64,000 nucleotides of DNA from Bifidobacterium catenulatum DSM 16992 = JCM 1194 = LMG 11043 (GTDB lineage: Bacteria > Actinomycetota > Actinomycetes > Actinomycetales > Bifidobacteriaceae). The translations under genes and the position numbers were made by a program. The notes under the pieces are model-generated. The model made no database searches. It saw only the letters and a list, made by a program, of their open reading frames with translations, and was not told the origin of the DNA. Below, piece after piece: positions 8,516 to 17,901 of this stretch (the stretch's first letter is position 1; each line of letters opens with the position of its first letter). The stretch lies in the NCBI RefSeq assembly GCF_001025195.1, contig NZ_AP012325.1:248001-312000 (forward strand), in the 5' to 3' direction.

Positions 8516-10699
8516 ATGCCGACTTATGATTTGGGACTTGAACACGTTTCGCTTGCTTTTGCGACCAAGAATATTTTCAATGATGTAACGCAGGGTGTTT
8601 TTGAAGGCGACCGCATCGGCATCGTCGGTAAGAACGGCGACGGCAAGTCCACGTTGTTGCATTTGTTCAGAGGCACGCAGGAGCCGGATTCCGGCCGCGT
8701 GACCATGCGCGGCGGCCTCACGTTCGGCATGCTCGACCAGCGTGACCCGCTCGACGACAACGCCACCGTGCGCGAAGCTGCGCTCGAAGGCCGTGAAGAC
8801 TACGAATGGGCTGCGGAAACCAAGTCACGCGAAATCGTCGAAGCATTGCTTGGCGGCATTAGCTTGGAAGCGAAAATCGGTTCGCTTTCCGGCGGTCAGC
8901 GTCGCCGCGCCGATTTGGCACGCCTGTTGCTCAAGGATTGGGATATTCTCGCTCTCGACGAGCCCACGAACCATTTGGATGTGGTGACCATTCACTGGCT
9001 GGCGGAACATTTAAAGAATCGTTGGCCGGCCGGATCCGGCGCACTACTGCTCGTCACCCACGACCGTTGGTTCCTCGACGAAGTGTGCGAATCCATGTGG
9101 GAGGTGCATGACGGCGAAATCGAGCCGTTTGAAGGCGGCTATTCCGCATACATGCTGCAGCGTGTGGAACGCGATCGCCAAGCCGACGTACGCGAAACGA
9201 AGCGTCGTAATCTGGCTCGTAAGGAACTTGCCTGGCTTACCCGCGGTGCCCGCGCCCGTTCCACCAAACAGAAATTCCATGTGAAGGCCGCGCGTGAGCT
9301 CATCGCCGACGTGCCTCCGGTACGCAATACTCTGGAATTGAAGCAAATGGCCACATCCCGCCTAGGCAAGCAGGTGGTTGACCTGATCGACGTGACGCAG
9401 ATTTTCGAACATGTGCAAGGCGAGGCTGATATCGATCCTGACGTTGCCGAAATGGAAGCGTCGGCATCACGCGTCGATGTGGTGCCGGCCATGTACGCCG
9501 AGCCGCAAGCGCATGGTTCCGTGGAAGTTGCCGTCGATGATCTGACTGATCCGCGATTGGTGGATGCCGGTGTTGCAGCGGCGCAAGTTGCTGCAGCTGC
9601 GAAAGAATCGCAAGAAATTCAGGGATCACAAGAAAATAACACTGATGATTCTGCAGAAGAAATTACTTCTGCAGCGCAAAAAATTACTGTTACCGGTCGT
9701 AAGATTCTTGATGACGTGACATGGCTGATTGGGCCTGGAGATCGTTTCGGCATCGTCGGCGCGAACGGTGCCGGAAAATCGACGTTATTGAAGATTCTTG
9801 ACGGAACAATCACCCCTACTGTAGGTCATGTGAATATCGGCAAAACCGTGAAATTCGCGGTGCTTTCGCAGCGTCTCGACGAATTGGAGAAGCTCGGTAA
9901 ATACAAGATCAAGGAAGTGCTGAGTCGTTACAAGCCGAGCTATATCGTGGACGGCAAGGAAACGACGCCGGGGCAGATGATGGAGCGTCTCGGTTTCGAG
10001 TCGGCGCAGCTGATGACGCCGATCAAAGACCTATCGGGTGGTCAGAAGCGCCGTATGCAGTTGCTGCTGATTCTACTGGACGAGCCGAACGTGCTCATCA
10101 TGGATGAGCCCGGCAACGATCTGGACACCGACATGCTCGCCGTGATGGAGGATCTGCTCGACACTTGGCCGGGAACTCTGATCGTCGTTTCGCACGATCG
10201 GTACCTGCTCGAACGTGTCACTGACCAGCAGTTCGCGCTGATCGGCGGCAAAGTGCGCCACCTACCCGGTGGCGTGCAGGATTATCTGGACATGACTGAG
10301 GCCATCAAGAACGGCAAGGATCCGTTCGCGGATGAAAAGGCAGGTGCCGGCAAAGGCAAGAAGAGCGGTTCCGCTGGAGCTGCCGGTTCCGCGGGATCTG
10401 GTGCAACTGAAGGCAGTGCAGGCAATTCCGCGGGTGAATCCGCAACTGCCGAAACCGCATCTTCCGCACCGAAGCTTTCCGGCAAGGCCTTCCATGAAGC
10501 CTCCAAGCGCGTATCGGCAATCGAGCGCAAACTCGCCAAACTTGAGGATCAGAAAGCCGACCTTGAACAGCAGATGGCCGCGCACGACCCCAGCGACTAC
10601 GAAGGTCTAGGCAAGCTCAACGAGCAGCTGCAGGCCGTCACGGACGAGTCCGAATCCCTTGAAATGGAGTGGATGGAGCTCTCCGAACAGCTCGAGTAG
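8516..10699 (+). CDS. ABC-F family ATPase (Uup-like)
   Basis: The 727-residue soluble protein has two ABC domains and no membrane segments. NBD1 has Walker A GKNGDGKST, signature LSGGQRRRADLARL and Walker B ILALDEPTNHLD. NBD2 has GANGAGKST, LSGGQKRRMQLLL and LIMDEPGNDLD. An unusually long acidic and alanine-rich linker (about residues 310-395) separates them. The C-terminus is a Gly/Ala/Ser-rich stretch followed by a Uup-type coiled coil (about 655-727). ABC-F proteins act on ribosomes or on branched DNA intermediates, and which applies here is not determined. A TACATT ends 8 nt before the ATG, so it may be leaderless. Confidence 0.9.
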   Translation: MPTYDLGLEHVSLAFATKNIFNDVTQGVFEGDRIGIVGKNGDGKSTLLHLFRGTQEPDSGRVTMRGGLTFGMLDQRDPLDDNATVREAALEGREDYEWAAETKSREIVEALLGGISLEAKIGSLSGGQRRRADLARLLLKDWDILALDEPTNHLDVVTIHWLAEHLKNRWPAGSGALLLVTHDRWFLDEVCESMWEVHDGEIEPFEGGYSAYMLQRVERDRQADVRETKRRNLARKELAWLTRGARARSTKQKFHVKAARELIADVPPVRNTLELKQMATSRLGKQVVDLIDVTQIFEHVQGEADIDPDVAEMEASASRVDVVPAMYAEPQAHGSVEVAVDDLTDPRLVDAGVAAAQVAAAAKESQEIQGSQENNTDDSAEEITSAAQKITVTGRKILDDVTWLIGPGDRFGIVGANGAGKSTLLKILDGTITPTVGHVNIGKTVKFAVLSQRLDELEKLGKYKIKEVLSRYKPSYIVDGKETTPGQMMERLGFESAQLMTPIKDLSGGQKRRMQLLLILLDEPNVLIMDEPGNDLDTDMLAVMEDLLDTWPGTLIVVSHDRYLLERVTDQQFALIGGKVRHLPGGVQDYLDMTEAIKNGKDPFADEKAGAGKGKKSGSAGAAGSAGSGATEGSAGNSAGESATAETASSAPKLSGKAFHEASKRVSAIERKLAKLEDQKADLEQQMAAHDPSDYEGLGKLNEQLQAVTDESESLEMEWMELSEQLE

Positions 10700-10892
10700 C
10701 ATTCGTATCGCCCGCGCCAATTACCGGACAGGGTGTGCATGTTGTGGCGGTGGCGCAGCTCCTCCAGTGTTTCCGGTGAATGTTGACCATTCGTGCGACA
10801 GCGATGCGTGGCATTCCATGTGCCAATGTCATATTCTTGTTATTGCAGGAAACCTTAGCTGTTCTTGTCGGAGAGACCAATGGAGGTGCCTT

Positions 10893-11432
10893 ATGAATCA
10901 AGTGATGCGAAGAAGCGTCTGTTGCTTGTTGTCCACCTTGTTGTTGTGGTCATGCGTTGGCTGCACGAAAGCCGTACATGAAAGTTCCGGTGATAGCTCC
11001 GTACAGAGCAGTAGCGAGCATGATGATGCCGCAGAACAGGCATATAAAGCATTTACTGTAGACGCTCTGGACCGTGTCGCCGTCGATGATCTCAATAACT
11101 CAGACAAACTGGTTCTAGTAAACAAGCTGGGGGCGAAATCCGTGCACGGCGATGGTGCTATTCCATTTGCCCAAAAAGTCGACGAAAACAATATGTATTA
11201 TGTCGTTTCCATGTGCAAACAGAAGGAACAGGCTCCTTATTCGTTTGTCCTCTACAAAGATGGACAGCCACACACCCTAACCACTAGGGAGGCCTGTACG
11301 TCTAATGGAGTGGAAACAGTCTCTCTTCCGGCGAAGAATTTCCCAGATGCCACCTCATTGTCCATTATCAATATCGGCAATACGGATCTTGTTGTTTCCG
11401 TATATGAAGTAAAAGAACACCATAATGAATAA
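10893..11432 (+). CDS. Putative secreted lipoprotein of unknown function
   Basis: The 179-residue protein has a lipoprotein signal peptide: MRR, a hydrophobic run LLSTLLLW, then candidate lipobox cysteines (Cys21 and Cys24 in SCVGC). A Ser/Asp/Glu-rich spacer follows. The mature domain (about 55-175) matches nothing I recognise. The start ATG 10893 is set by a strong GGAGGTG. It faces the convergent DUF4143 gene. Its composition is more AT-rich than the preceding ABC-F gene, so this part of the window may be a small accessory island. Confidence 0.75.
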   Translation: MNQVMRRSVCCLLSTLLLWSCVGCTKAVHESSGDSSVQSSSEHDDAAEQAYKAFTVDALDRVAVDDLNNSDKLVLVNKLGAKSVHGDGAIPFAQKVDENNMYYVVSMCKQKEQAPYSFVLYKDGQPHTLTTREACTSNGVETVSLPAKNFPDATSLSIINIGNTDLVVSVYEVKEHHNE

Positions 11433-11502
11433 TTTCAGTCATAATGCTCCCTGTCGTTCTGCCAACATCATGGTTTGTGACATCACGATGAATGCTACTG
11501 GG

Positions 11503-12819
11503 CTAGTTGTTGCAAAACTGGCTCAGTAGGTAGATGGGGTAGTAGGTAATATTGTGATCGGTTTCGATATTGCCGGGGCCGAAGACTAATCCTTGGCGAA
11601 GGTGATAACTTTCCTCTGCGAGCACATTATTAAGAGCCCGATGAACCTTGTAATTCTTTCCTGATTTCACCTCAATGGGAATGATATTGTCATTGCGATC
11701 TTGGACGAGAAAATCAAGTTCTCCTAAGCGCTTGCTGTTGTAATAATACAGATGAGAAAAACCGTGGGCGGTAAGTTCCTGGGCTACCACATTTTCGTAG
11801 ATTGCTCCATAATTAACTTCGTCATCGCCGGCAAGAATATCAAGTGCGGTCGAGTTGAGATATGCGCCCGTGAGCAGACCAACATCGGAATAAAACAGTT
11901 TGAACAAATTACGTTCTTTAGACATTTCCAACGGTTTGCGAGGCTCGTCCACGTTGTATGCGGGAATGGCGACGTTCGCAGCGGAAAGCCAGTCAAAATC
12001 GTTGGCCACGGCTTGGAATCGCGTGTTTTTTTCGATTTTTGCGAACGTGAAACGCTTGTTGGGATTGTTGAGCTCACTTGGAACAAGGTCGTAAATAGAG
12101 CGAATATGCAGACGGTCCTCTTTGCGTGCGTACTGACTGATATCGCGACGATAACCTTGTTTGATATCTTCTTGTGCCTGACGAACGTCTATGAGACTGT
12201 TGTTTTGTGCAAACGATGCTACTGCAGCCGGCATGCCTCCAATAATCAGATATTTTCTGAATAAAGACATGAGATGTTCATGAATAAAATCATCCACTGA
12301 CTGTTTTTTCTCATAGCATTCCTTCAACATGTCGAAAATTTTTCCATCGACATTCTGTGACCAGCAGAATTCCTCAAAATCCAGAGGGAACATCACTACT
12401 TCGCTTTGATATCCAACTGGGACGGAGCGAACATCTTCAAGTTCGACTCCGAGTAAAGATCCTGACATGGCGAAATCATATCTGCCGTCATCCACAAGGA
12501 ATTTGACGGCTGTTGCGGCTTCCTTGCATGCTTGGATTTCATCAAGAAAAATCAGCGTTTTCCCTGGAATAAAACGTTGGCCGGATGCCAGTTCCATGCG
12601 CATGAGCATGGTTGCTGCATCGCTGGGAGGGTTGAAGATACGTGCCGCATCCGGATTTTGAATGAAATTAAATTCCGCGAAACTCTCATAATGTTGGTCG
12701 GCGAATTCTCGAATGAGATAGGTTTTGCCGACCTGCCTTGCGCCTGTTACGAGAAGCGCGGTGTGAGATGGGGCATCATGCCAGGCTTGGAATTGCTTCA
12801 GTGCTTTTCTCTGTAGCAT
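11503..12819 (-). CDS. ATPase with DUF4143 domain (archaeal-type AAA + PD-(D/E)XK-like)
   Basis: The 438-residue protein has an N-terminal AAA-like ATPase with Walker A GARQVGKT (residues 26-33) and Walker B LIFLDE (89-94). The C-terminal DUF4143 region keeps a restriction-endonuclease-like Asp369...Glu383-Val-Lys385 set (ELDFLV...IPIEVKSG). The family is widespread, often multicopy and functionally unassigned. I chose ATG 12819 because GAAGGAG lies just upstream. Four boxes with exact 33-bp spacing cover its promoter. The composition is AT-richer than the neighbouring ilv genes. Confidence 0.88.
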   Translation of the reverse strand: MLQRKALKQFQAWHDAPSHTALLVTGARQVGKTYLIREFADQHYESFAEFNFIQNPDAARIFNPPSDAATMLMRMELASGQRFIPGKTLIFLDEIQACKEAATAVKFLVDDGRYDFAMSGSLLGVELEDVRSVPVGYQSEVVMFPLDFEEFCWSQNVDGKIFDMLKECYEKKQSVDDFIHEHLMSLFRKYLIIGGMPAAVASFAQNNSLIDVRQAQEDIKQGYRRDISQYARKEDRLHIRSIYDLVPSELNNPNKRFTFAKIEKNTRFQAVANDFDWLSAANVAIPAYNVDEPRKPLEMSKERNLFKLFYSDVGLLTGAYLNSTALDILAGDDEVNYGAIYENVVAQELTAHGFSHLYYYNSKRLGELDFLVQDRNDNIIPIEVKSGKNYKVHRALNNVLAEESYHLRQGLVFGPGNIETDHNITYYPIYLLSQFCNN

Positions 12820-12874
12820 GATTGACTCCTTCAATCGTTTATATTTCAATGATTTGTGAGTGGCTTCGGATTTC

Positions 12875-12880
12875 CATTAT
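12875..12880 (-). promoter_or_regulatory. -10 element of the DUF4143 gene
   Basis: The minus strand reads TATAAT, about 55 nt before the ATG. The nearest repeat box (12883-12892) lies immediately upstream, where a bound protein would contact RNA polymerase. Confidence 0.6.
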
Positions 12881-12882
12881 AC

Positions 12883-12991
12883 ACTTTTCCAACCGAAAGC
12901 GATACCCCCGATTACACTTTTACAACCGATTGGGGGTATGGATTCTTGCGTTTTACAACCAGTAGAGGGTATAGATTCTTGCGTTTTCCAA
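12883..12991. repeat. Four 33-bp-phased NTTTTMCAAC boxes at the DUF4143 promoter
   Basis: On the plus strand the 10-mer NTTTTMCAAC occurs at 12883, 12916, 12949 and 12982, each exactly 33 bp after the last. Between boxes lie GATACCCCC, GGGGGTATGGATTCTTG and AGGGTATAGATTCTTG segments, so the whole unit is partly repeated, with one unit's G-run inverted. The array starts at the -10 and extends about 110 bp upstream, consistent with cooperative regulator binding on one DNA face. Confidence 0.85.
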
Positions 12992-12996
12992 CAAAA

Positions 12997-13026
12997 AGGG
13001 CTTTCCCGCGGGAAAACGAGAAAGCC
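12997..13026 (-). terminator. Terminator of the ilvB-ilvN operon
   Basis: The GGGCTTTC / GAAAGCCC inverted repeat is followed on the minus strand by TTTTTG. It lies just after ilvN and abuts the upstream end of the DUF4143 box array. Confidence 0.8.
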
Positions 13027-13062
13027 CTATAAGGTTTGCGGTGAGGCTGAATGCCGAATTGA

Positions 13063-13611
13063 TCAGCGACCGGTGATTTCGGAGCCGAGTACCTTTTCGC
13101 TCAAGGCCTTCGGGCCGCGCGTCACGGCGACCGCACCGGAACGAACCAGCTCGATGATGCCGTAATGCTCCAAAAGCCCCAGCAGCGCGTCGATCTTGCC
13201 TTCGGCACCGGTGGCCTCGATGGTCAGCGATTCCGGATTCACATCGACCACGCGCACGCGGAACAGACGCACGATCTCCAGCACGTCGGAACGGTTGGAT
13301 TCGTCGGCGGCAACCTTGATGAGCACCAGCTCGCGCTCCACGGTGGTTTCCGGATCGAGGTCCACGATCTTCAGCACGTGCAGCAGCTTGTTGAGCTGCT
13401 TGATGATCTGCTCAAGCGGTACCTCATCCACTTCGGCGGTGACGGTGACGCGGGAAATGTCAGGGCGCTCGGTGGGGGAGACGGACAGTGAGTTGATGTT
13501 GAACGCACGACGGGCAAACAGGCCGGCAATACGCGCCAGCACGCCCGGACGGTTCTCGACGAGCACAGAAAGCGTATGGCGCTTGGAACCCGGCTGAGAT
13601 GCAGGATACAT
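13063..13611 (-). CDS. ilvN: Acetolactate synthase small (regulatory) subunit
   Basis: The 182-residue IlvN/IlvH protein has an N-terminal ACT domain (HTLSVLVENRPGVLARIAGLF, about residues 12-85) that binds valine, and a C-terminal domain that activates the catalytic subunit. It confers feedback inhibition on the first common step of branched-chain amino acid synthesis. The gene follows ilvB on the same strand after 37 bp, and a terminator follows it. ATG 13611 is the natural start. Confidence 0.95.
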   Translation of the reverse strand: MYPASQPGSKRHTLSVLVENRPGVLARIAGLFARRAFNINSLSVSPTERPDISRVTVTAEVDEVPLEQIIKQLNKLLHVLKIVDLDPETTVERELVLIKVAADESNRSDVLEIVRLFRVRVVDVNPESLTIEATGAEGKIDALLGLLEHYGIIELVRSGAVAVTRGPKALSEKVLGSEITGR

Positions 13612-13648
13612 TGGTAGACCCTTCCTTACTACTTACTCGTTTGCTCGT

Positions 13649-15520
13649 TTACTCGTTGTCGGCAGCGGCCTTCGGACGCTGCAGCGGCTTGATTCCGGGC
13701 ATATAGGTGACATTGTCGTTGGAATCGCCAGCTGCGACCATCGGCCACACCATAGCGTCCTTCCACACGCGGAAATCGATAAGCACCGGGCGATCATTGA
13801 TTTCGTTGGCCTTCTTAATTGCTTCGACGGCTTCCTCTTCCGTAAACGCACGCATGCCGACGCAACCGTACGCTTCGGCAAGCTTCACGAAATCAGGAAC
13901 ATCCACGATCTCCGGCGTATTCTCGCCATCCATCAGATTGGTGGCGGAATAATGCTCGCCGTAGAACAGGGTCTGCCACTGACGAACCATGCCATACACG
14001 GAATTGTTCAGCAGTGCGATCTTGACCGGTGTGTGATCGTGGAACGCGGCTGCAAGCTCTTCAGAAGTCATCTGGAAGGAACCGTCACCGTCAATCAGCC
14101 ACACCGGCTTCTCGCCCTCATGGAAACGTTCGGAACCAACACGAGCGCCGATGGCGGCCGGCAGTCCGTAACCCATGGTGCCAAGGCCGCCGGAGCTCAG
14201 CCAAGAATGCGGCTTCTCGAAATCGATGAGCTGCGTAGCCCACATCTGATGTTGGCCCACACCGGTAACCCAAATCGTGTCAGGATCAGCCAAGTCGGAA
14301 AGCTGCTTGATGACCCACTGCGGAGCGAGCGAGCCATCGGTCGGCTCATCCCACTTGATCGGGTACTTTTCACGCCAATCGTTGATGATCTCCCACCAAT
14401 GCGAAGTGTCAGGCTTGCCATGCACGGCCTGCTCGCGCTTGATTTCCGGAATGAGATCCTTCAGCACGGTTGCCACATCGCCAACGATCGGCACATCCGG
14501 CTGACGGTTCTTGCCGATTTCCGCCGGATCGATATCAATGTGAATCACACGTGCACCCGGAGCGAAAGCGTCAAGCTTGCCGGTTACACGATCATCGAAA
14601 CGGGCACCGATCGCAACAAGCAGATCGCAACGCTGTACGGCACCGGTAGCGGCGATCGTGCCATGCATGCCAAGCATGCCGAGCACCTTCGGATCGGAAT
14701 CAGGCACAACACCGCGTGCGGGCAGCGTGGTGACGATCGGAGCGTTCGTGACTTCCGCCAGCTCCTGCACGAGCTTGCCGGCATCGGAACGGGCCGCGCC
14801 GCCGCCCACATACAGCACCGGACGGTACGCCTGCTCGAACAGCTTCGCAGCGTCGGAAAGCACACGGCCGTGAGCCTTCGTGGTGGGGTTGTAGCCGGGC
14901 AGAATCATGCGCTGCGGCCACGAATAGTACATATCGCCGATCTGTGCGGTTTTGGTGATGTCAACCACCACCGGGCCGGGGCGGCCGGAACGTGCCACAT
15001 AGTGCGCTTCGGCGAGCACGCGCGGAATATCTTGCGCACGCGTGACCAGATAGGAGTGCTTGACCACTGGGTAGGTTGCGCCGACGATATCGGCTTCCTG
15101 GAAGGCGTCGGTGCCAATGGCGTTCACGCCAACCTGGCCGGTGATGACCACCATCGGCACGGAATCCATGTTCGCGTCGGCGATCGGGGTGATCATGTTC
15201 GTGGCGCCCGGGCCGGACGTGACGATGCACACGCCGACCTGACCAGTCGATACGGCATAGCCTTCAGCCGCATGACCTGCGGCCTGTTCGTGGCGCATCA
15301 GCACAAAACGGAAGCTGGTTTCATCGTTGATCGCATCGTATACCGGCAGAATCGCGCCGCCTGGAACGCCGAAAACATCCTTGACGCCCAGATCTTCCAG
15401 CGAACGTACCAGCGCTTCGGCGCCGGTCATCTTCTCGCCGTCAACAATGGTCTGCTTTTCAGTGGTTGCGGCTGCCTTGGGCATGCCGCTGAATGCCTGC
15501 AGGGGCGTAGGTAACACCAT
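13649..15520 (-). CDS. ilvB: Acetolactate synthase large (catalytic) subunit
   Basis: The TPP-dependent enzyme condenses pyruvate to acetolactate or with 2-oxobutyrate. It shows the catalytic-glutamate region [15 protein letters not shown], a central FAD-type domain and the TPP/Mg motif GDGSFQM...LNN near the C-terminus. I place the start at ATG 15520 (MVLPTPLQ, 623 aa) with GAGAGG close upstream. The in-frame ATG at 15532 is possible. A minus-strand TAGACT at 15664-15669 may be the -10, implying a leader of about 130 nt. I saw no T-box or obvious leader peptide. Confidence 0.95.
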   Translation of the reverse strand: MVLPTPLQAFSGMPKAAATTEKQTIVDGEKMTGAEALVRSLEDLGVKDVFGVPGGAILPVYDAINDETSFRFVLMRHEQAAGHAAEGYAVSTGQVGVCIVTSGPGATNMITPIADANMDSVPMVVITGQVGVNAIGTDAFQEADIVGATYPVVKHSYLVTRAQDIPRVLAEAHYVARSGRPGPVVVDITKTAQIGDMYYSWPQRMILPGYNPTTKAHGRVLSDAAKLFEQAYRPVLYVGGGAARSDAGKLVQELAEVTNAPIVTTLPARGVVPDSDPKVLGMLGMHGTIAATGAVQRCDLLVAIGARFDDRVTGKLDAFAPGARVIHIDIDPAEIGKNRQPDVPIVGDVATVLKDLIPEIKREQAVHGKPDTSHWWEIINDWREKYPIKWDEPTDGSLAPQWVIKQLSDLADPDTIWVTGVGQHQMWATQLIDFEKPHSWLSSGGLGTMGYGLPAAIGARVGSERFHEGEKPVWLIDGDGSFQMTSEELAAAFHDHTPVKIALLNNSVYGMVRQWQTLFYGEHYSATNLMDGENTPEIVDVPDFVKLAEAYGCVGMRAFTEEEAVEAIKKANEINDRPVLIDFRVWKDAMVWPMVAAGDSNDNVTYMPGIKPLQRPKAAADNE

Positions 15521-15777
15521 GTTCCCTCTCATATTCGCTCGTGGAACTTTCTTACGGGGGTGTGCTGCCGCGTTTCGGTGCACGCAATCAGCCGAACCCT
15601 ATCATCGGAAAGCGGCGCAATCGCTTGTGGCGACTTGCGAATCGCAATCCTTCGCTAATAATCAGTCTATGCTATCGGCTGACAGGAGAATATGCCGGAT
15701 TCGTGCCATATTCTGGCGCATTGCGTTCCGCAGTGGTATGAGAGGGTGGATTTGCGGCCGCTTGTTGGCTGTTTTGG

Positions 15778-16614
15778 CTACTTGTTGGCGCTTTCGTTGC
15801 TTTCGCCGTTGCTGCCGTTACTTTCGCCGCCGCTGTGCTTGTGATGATGTTTGCGATGCTTACGGACGTTTTGTGCTTCAGGCTTGCGATTGTCTAGCGC
15901 CTTCCAACCTTCTTCGGCTGCGGCGAGTTGCGCCTTGCGCTTGCTGGTGCCTGTGCCGGTGCTGATTATTTCGTCGCTTTCGCCCAGCATGACGTTCGCA
16001 GTGAACACTTGCGCATATTCCGGACCGGAAACCGACATCTGGTAACGAGGTTCGCCGAAGCCCATTCCATGCGCTTTGACGGTAAGCGAGGTTTTCCAAT
16101 CGAGGGCTGGGCCTTCCGTCGCGACTTCCGCAAGCGTTTCGTCAACAAGATGATGCACAACGCGACGTGCCTCGTCAATGCCATGCTGAATGAACGTCGC
16201 ACCGATCAACGATTCGACGATATCGCACAGAATCGAGCTTTTATCAGCGCCGCCCTGATCGCTTTCGCCATGACCGAGCAGAATGTATGGGCCTGCGTTG
16301 AGCTTTTCGCGGGCGATTTTGCTCAAGGATTCCTCGGAAACGGCTTTCGCGCGCATTTTCGCAAGCTGTCCCTCGTTCATGTCGGGGTGCGCCTTGTACA
16401 GGGTTTCCGTGGAGACGAGCTCAAGTACGGCATCTCCAAGGAATTCCAAACGTTCGTAGTTTTTTGCGCCCGGATTCTCGTGCGAGAAGGATCGATGGGT
16501 GAGCGCTTCGACCAGCAGGTCGGGTTCGAGCGTGGTGCCAAGTGCTTCAAGCAATGCGTTGGCGGTCATTTCGCCTTCGGAAACGGCGGATGCGGCGGTG
16601 TTGTTCTGGGTCAT
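15778..16614 (-). CDS. rnc: Ribonuclease III
   Basis: The 278-residue protein has an N-terminal RNase III domain with the signature ERLEFLGDAVLELV and the second acidic site in CDIVESLIGA, then a double-stranded RNA-binding domain (about 180-250). It processes rRNA precursors and other duplex RNA. The C-terminal 30 residues form a His/Ser/Asn-rich tail absent from short homologues. ATG 16614 (MTQNNTAAS) is supported by GAGGAC. It lies downstream of rpmF on the same strand, but a terminator sits between them, so it probably has its own promoter. Confidence 0.94.
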   Translation of the reverse strand: MTQNNTAASAVSEGEMTANALLEALGTTLEPDLLVEALTHRSFSHENPGAKNYERLEFLGDAVLELVSTETLYKAHPDMNEGQLAKMRAKAVSEESLSKIAREKLNAGPYILLGHGESDQGGADKSSILCDIVESLIGATFIQHGIDEARRVVHHLVDETLAEVATEGPALDWKTSLTVKAHGMGFGEPRYQMSVSGPEYAQVFTANVMLGESDEIISTGTGTSKRKAQLAAAEEGWKALDNRKPEAQNVRKHRKHHHKHSGGESNGSNGESNESANK

Positions 16615-16937
16615 AATCGTCCTCGGTTTCGTAGTGGGTATGCGGCGGCGAAGCTCGCCGCGCTGTTCGGGACGTTGCGTACGTGGCAACAAGCCAGCAA
16701 ATCTGGCCGATTGCTATGCAAACAACGATCGCGTTCAGTCTACTCTCCGCCCATGTCGAGGCGGAAATGCAGGGAAATGCGCGGATATTCGGTAGATGCG
16801 ATACTTGGCGGATGCGAGGTGGGATGGTCAGGTGAGTGCAAATGGCATATGGCCAAGTGCGAGCCTGAAATATACAAAAACCCTGCCACCCGTCGATGGC
16901 AGGGTTTTAATGCTTTATGCCGTTACTCGACAGCCAC
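16615..16937. other. Intergenic region between rpmF and rnc
   Basis: This 323-bp gap contains the rpmF terminator (16876-16910) and a minus-strand TAGACT (16737-16742) that may be the rnc -10. I see no coding sequence. Confidence 0.5.
16876..16910 (-). terminator. Terminator of the coaD-yceD-rpmF group
   Basis: AAAACCCTGCCA and TGGCAGGGTTTT form a 12-bp stem with a short loop, followed by T residues on the minus strand, just after rpmF. Confidence 0.85.
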
Positions 16938-17132
16938 TCACTTGGTGTGGATGGAGCGGACAGCCTCGCGGTACACGCGGCCGCGGTAGGCGCCGCAGCT
17001 CGGGCAGGCCATGTGCGGCAGCGCCGGAGCGCCACAGTTCGGGCAGGTAACGGTCTGGGCGGCCTTGGCCTTCCAGTTTGCGCGGCGAGAATGAGTATTC
17101 GCGCGCGAGGTCTTGTACTTAGGCAGTGCCAT
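16938..17132 (-). CDS. rpmF: 50S ribosomal protein L32
   Basis: The 64-residue protein begins [17 protein letters not shown] and carries a zinc ribbon (CPNCG...CPSCG), the C+ form of L32. It follows yceD by 128 bp on the same strand, the conserved yceD-rpmF pairing. The ATG at 17132 is unambiguous. Confidence 0.96.
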   Translation of the reverse strand: MALPKYKTSRANTHSRRANWKAKAAQTVTCPNCGAPALPHMACPSCGAYRGRVYREAVRSIHTK

Positions 17133-17260
17133 TGTGTTTCCTCTGTTTCGTTCGAACGATTGAGCTTAAGCGTTCAGTATCTTAACTTGTGCTCCGTACA
17201 AACTGCAAAATCCAAGCAAAATCCGAACAAAAACCAAGCGAAATCAGTCCTGCTCGCAGT

Positions 17261-17887
17261 CTATTCGTTGCCTTCCAGCTGGGCCTTCAACCCCTCCAAA
17301 GCGGCAAAACGAATATCGGTCACATCATGATGATGGTCCGGTTCCTCGTTCAAATCGGCACCGCACTGCGAGCACAATCCCAAGCAATCCGGCTTGCACA
17401 ACGGCTGCAGCGGCAGTTCCTCAACCAACGTGTCGCGCAGCAAAGCCTCGATATTGGCCCAGGAGCCGCCTTCAAGCAGCGGATACGAATCTTCCGACTC
17501 GTCTTCGCCGGCAATAATGTCGACTTCCTCTTCCTTGGCGCCGCCCTTGCCATTTTTGCCGCCCTTACCGGACGCAACGTTTGCGGACTTGTCTTCATAC
17601 GGGAAGAACGAGGTGACGTTCACTGTCCAATCGCGTTTGATCGGTTTCAAGCAACGGGTGCATTCCGCATGCACGGGGGCGCTGATGCGGGCGCTGAAAA
17701 TCAAGCCGTCAACAATCGAATCAAATGATCCGACAACAGCAACGTCAGCACCTTCTTCAACGCCGACGATCTCATCGCCGATGCCGCTCGGTGCGGGGAA
17801 AGTCGCGTCGATCTCCTTGCTTTGCCCGGCTCGCGAGGCGACCTGCGCCACGGAAATCGCCCACGGGGAATCTTCGATACGTGCCAT
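17261..17887 (-). CDS. yceD: DUF177 (YceD-family) protein
   Basis: The 208-residue protein has the YceD/DUF177 core with the cysteine pair CTRC and the C-terminal CKPDCLGLCSQCG metal-binding cluster. YceD homologues, including plant DUF177 proteins, are linked to 23S rRNA accumulation and are almost always upstream of rpmF, as here. An acidic and Gly/Lys-rich insert (about residues 105-130) separates the two cysteine groups. The ATG at 17887 follows the coiled-coil gene by 14 bp. Confidence 0.9.
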   Translation of the reverse strand: MARIEDSPWAISVAQVASRAGQSKEIDATFPAPSGIGDEIVGVEEGADVAVVGSFDSIVDGLIFSARISAPVHAECTRCLKPIKRDWTVNVTSFFPYEDKSANVASGKGGKNGKGGAKEEEVDIIAGEDESEDSYPLLEGGSWANIEALLRDTLVEELPLQPLCKPDCLGLCSQCGADLNEEPDHHHDVTDIRFAALEGLKAQLEGNE

Positions 17888-17901
17888 GTTCAGCCTTCCA
17901 T

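Noticed and set aside
12883..12991. The 33-bp boxes as a CRISPR array
   Set aside because: Only four short boxes whose between-box sequence is itself partly repeated, no cas genes, and the array overlaps a promoter.
15533..15777. T-box or peptide attenuator upstream of ilvB
   Set aside because: No T-box signature, no leader ORF rich in Leu, Ile or Val, and no antiterminator/terminator pair seen.
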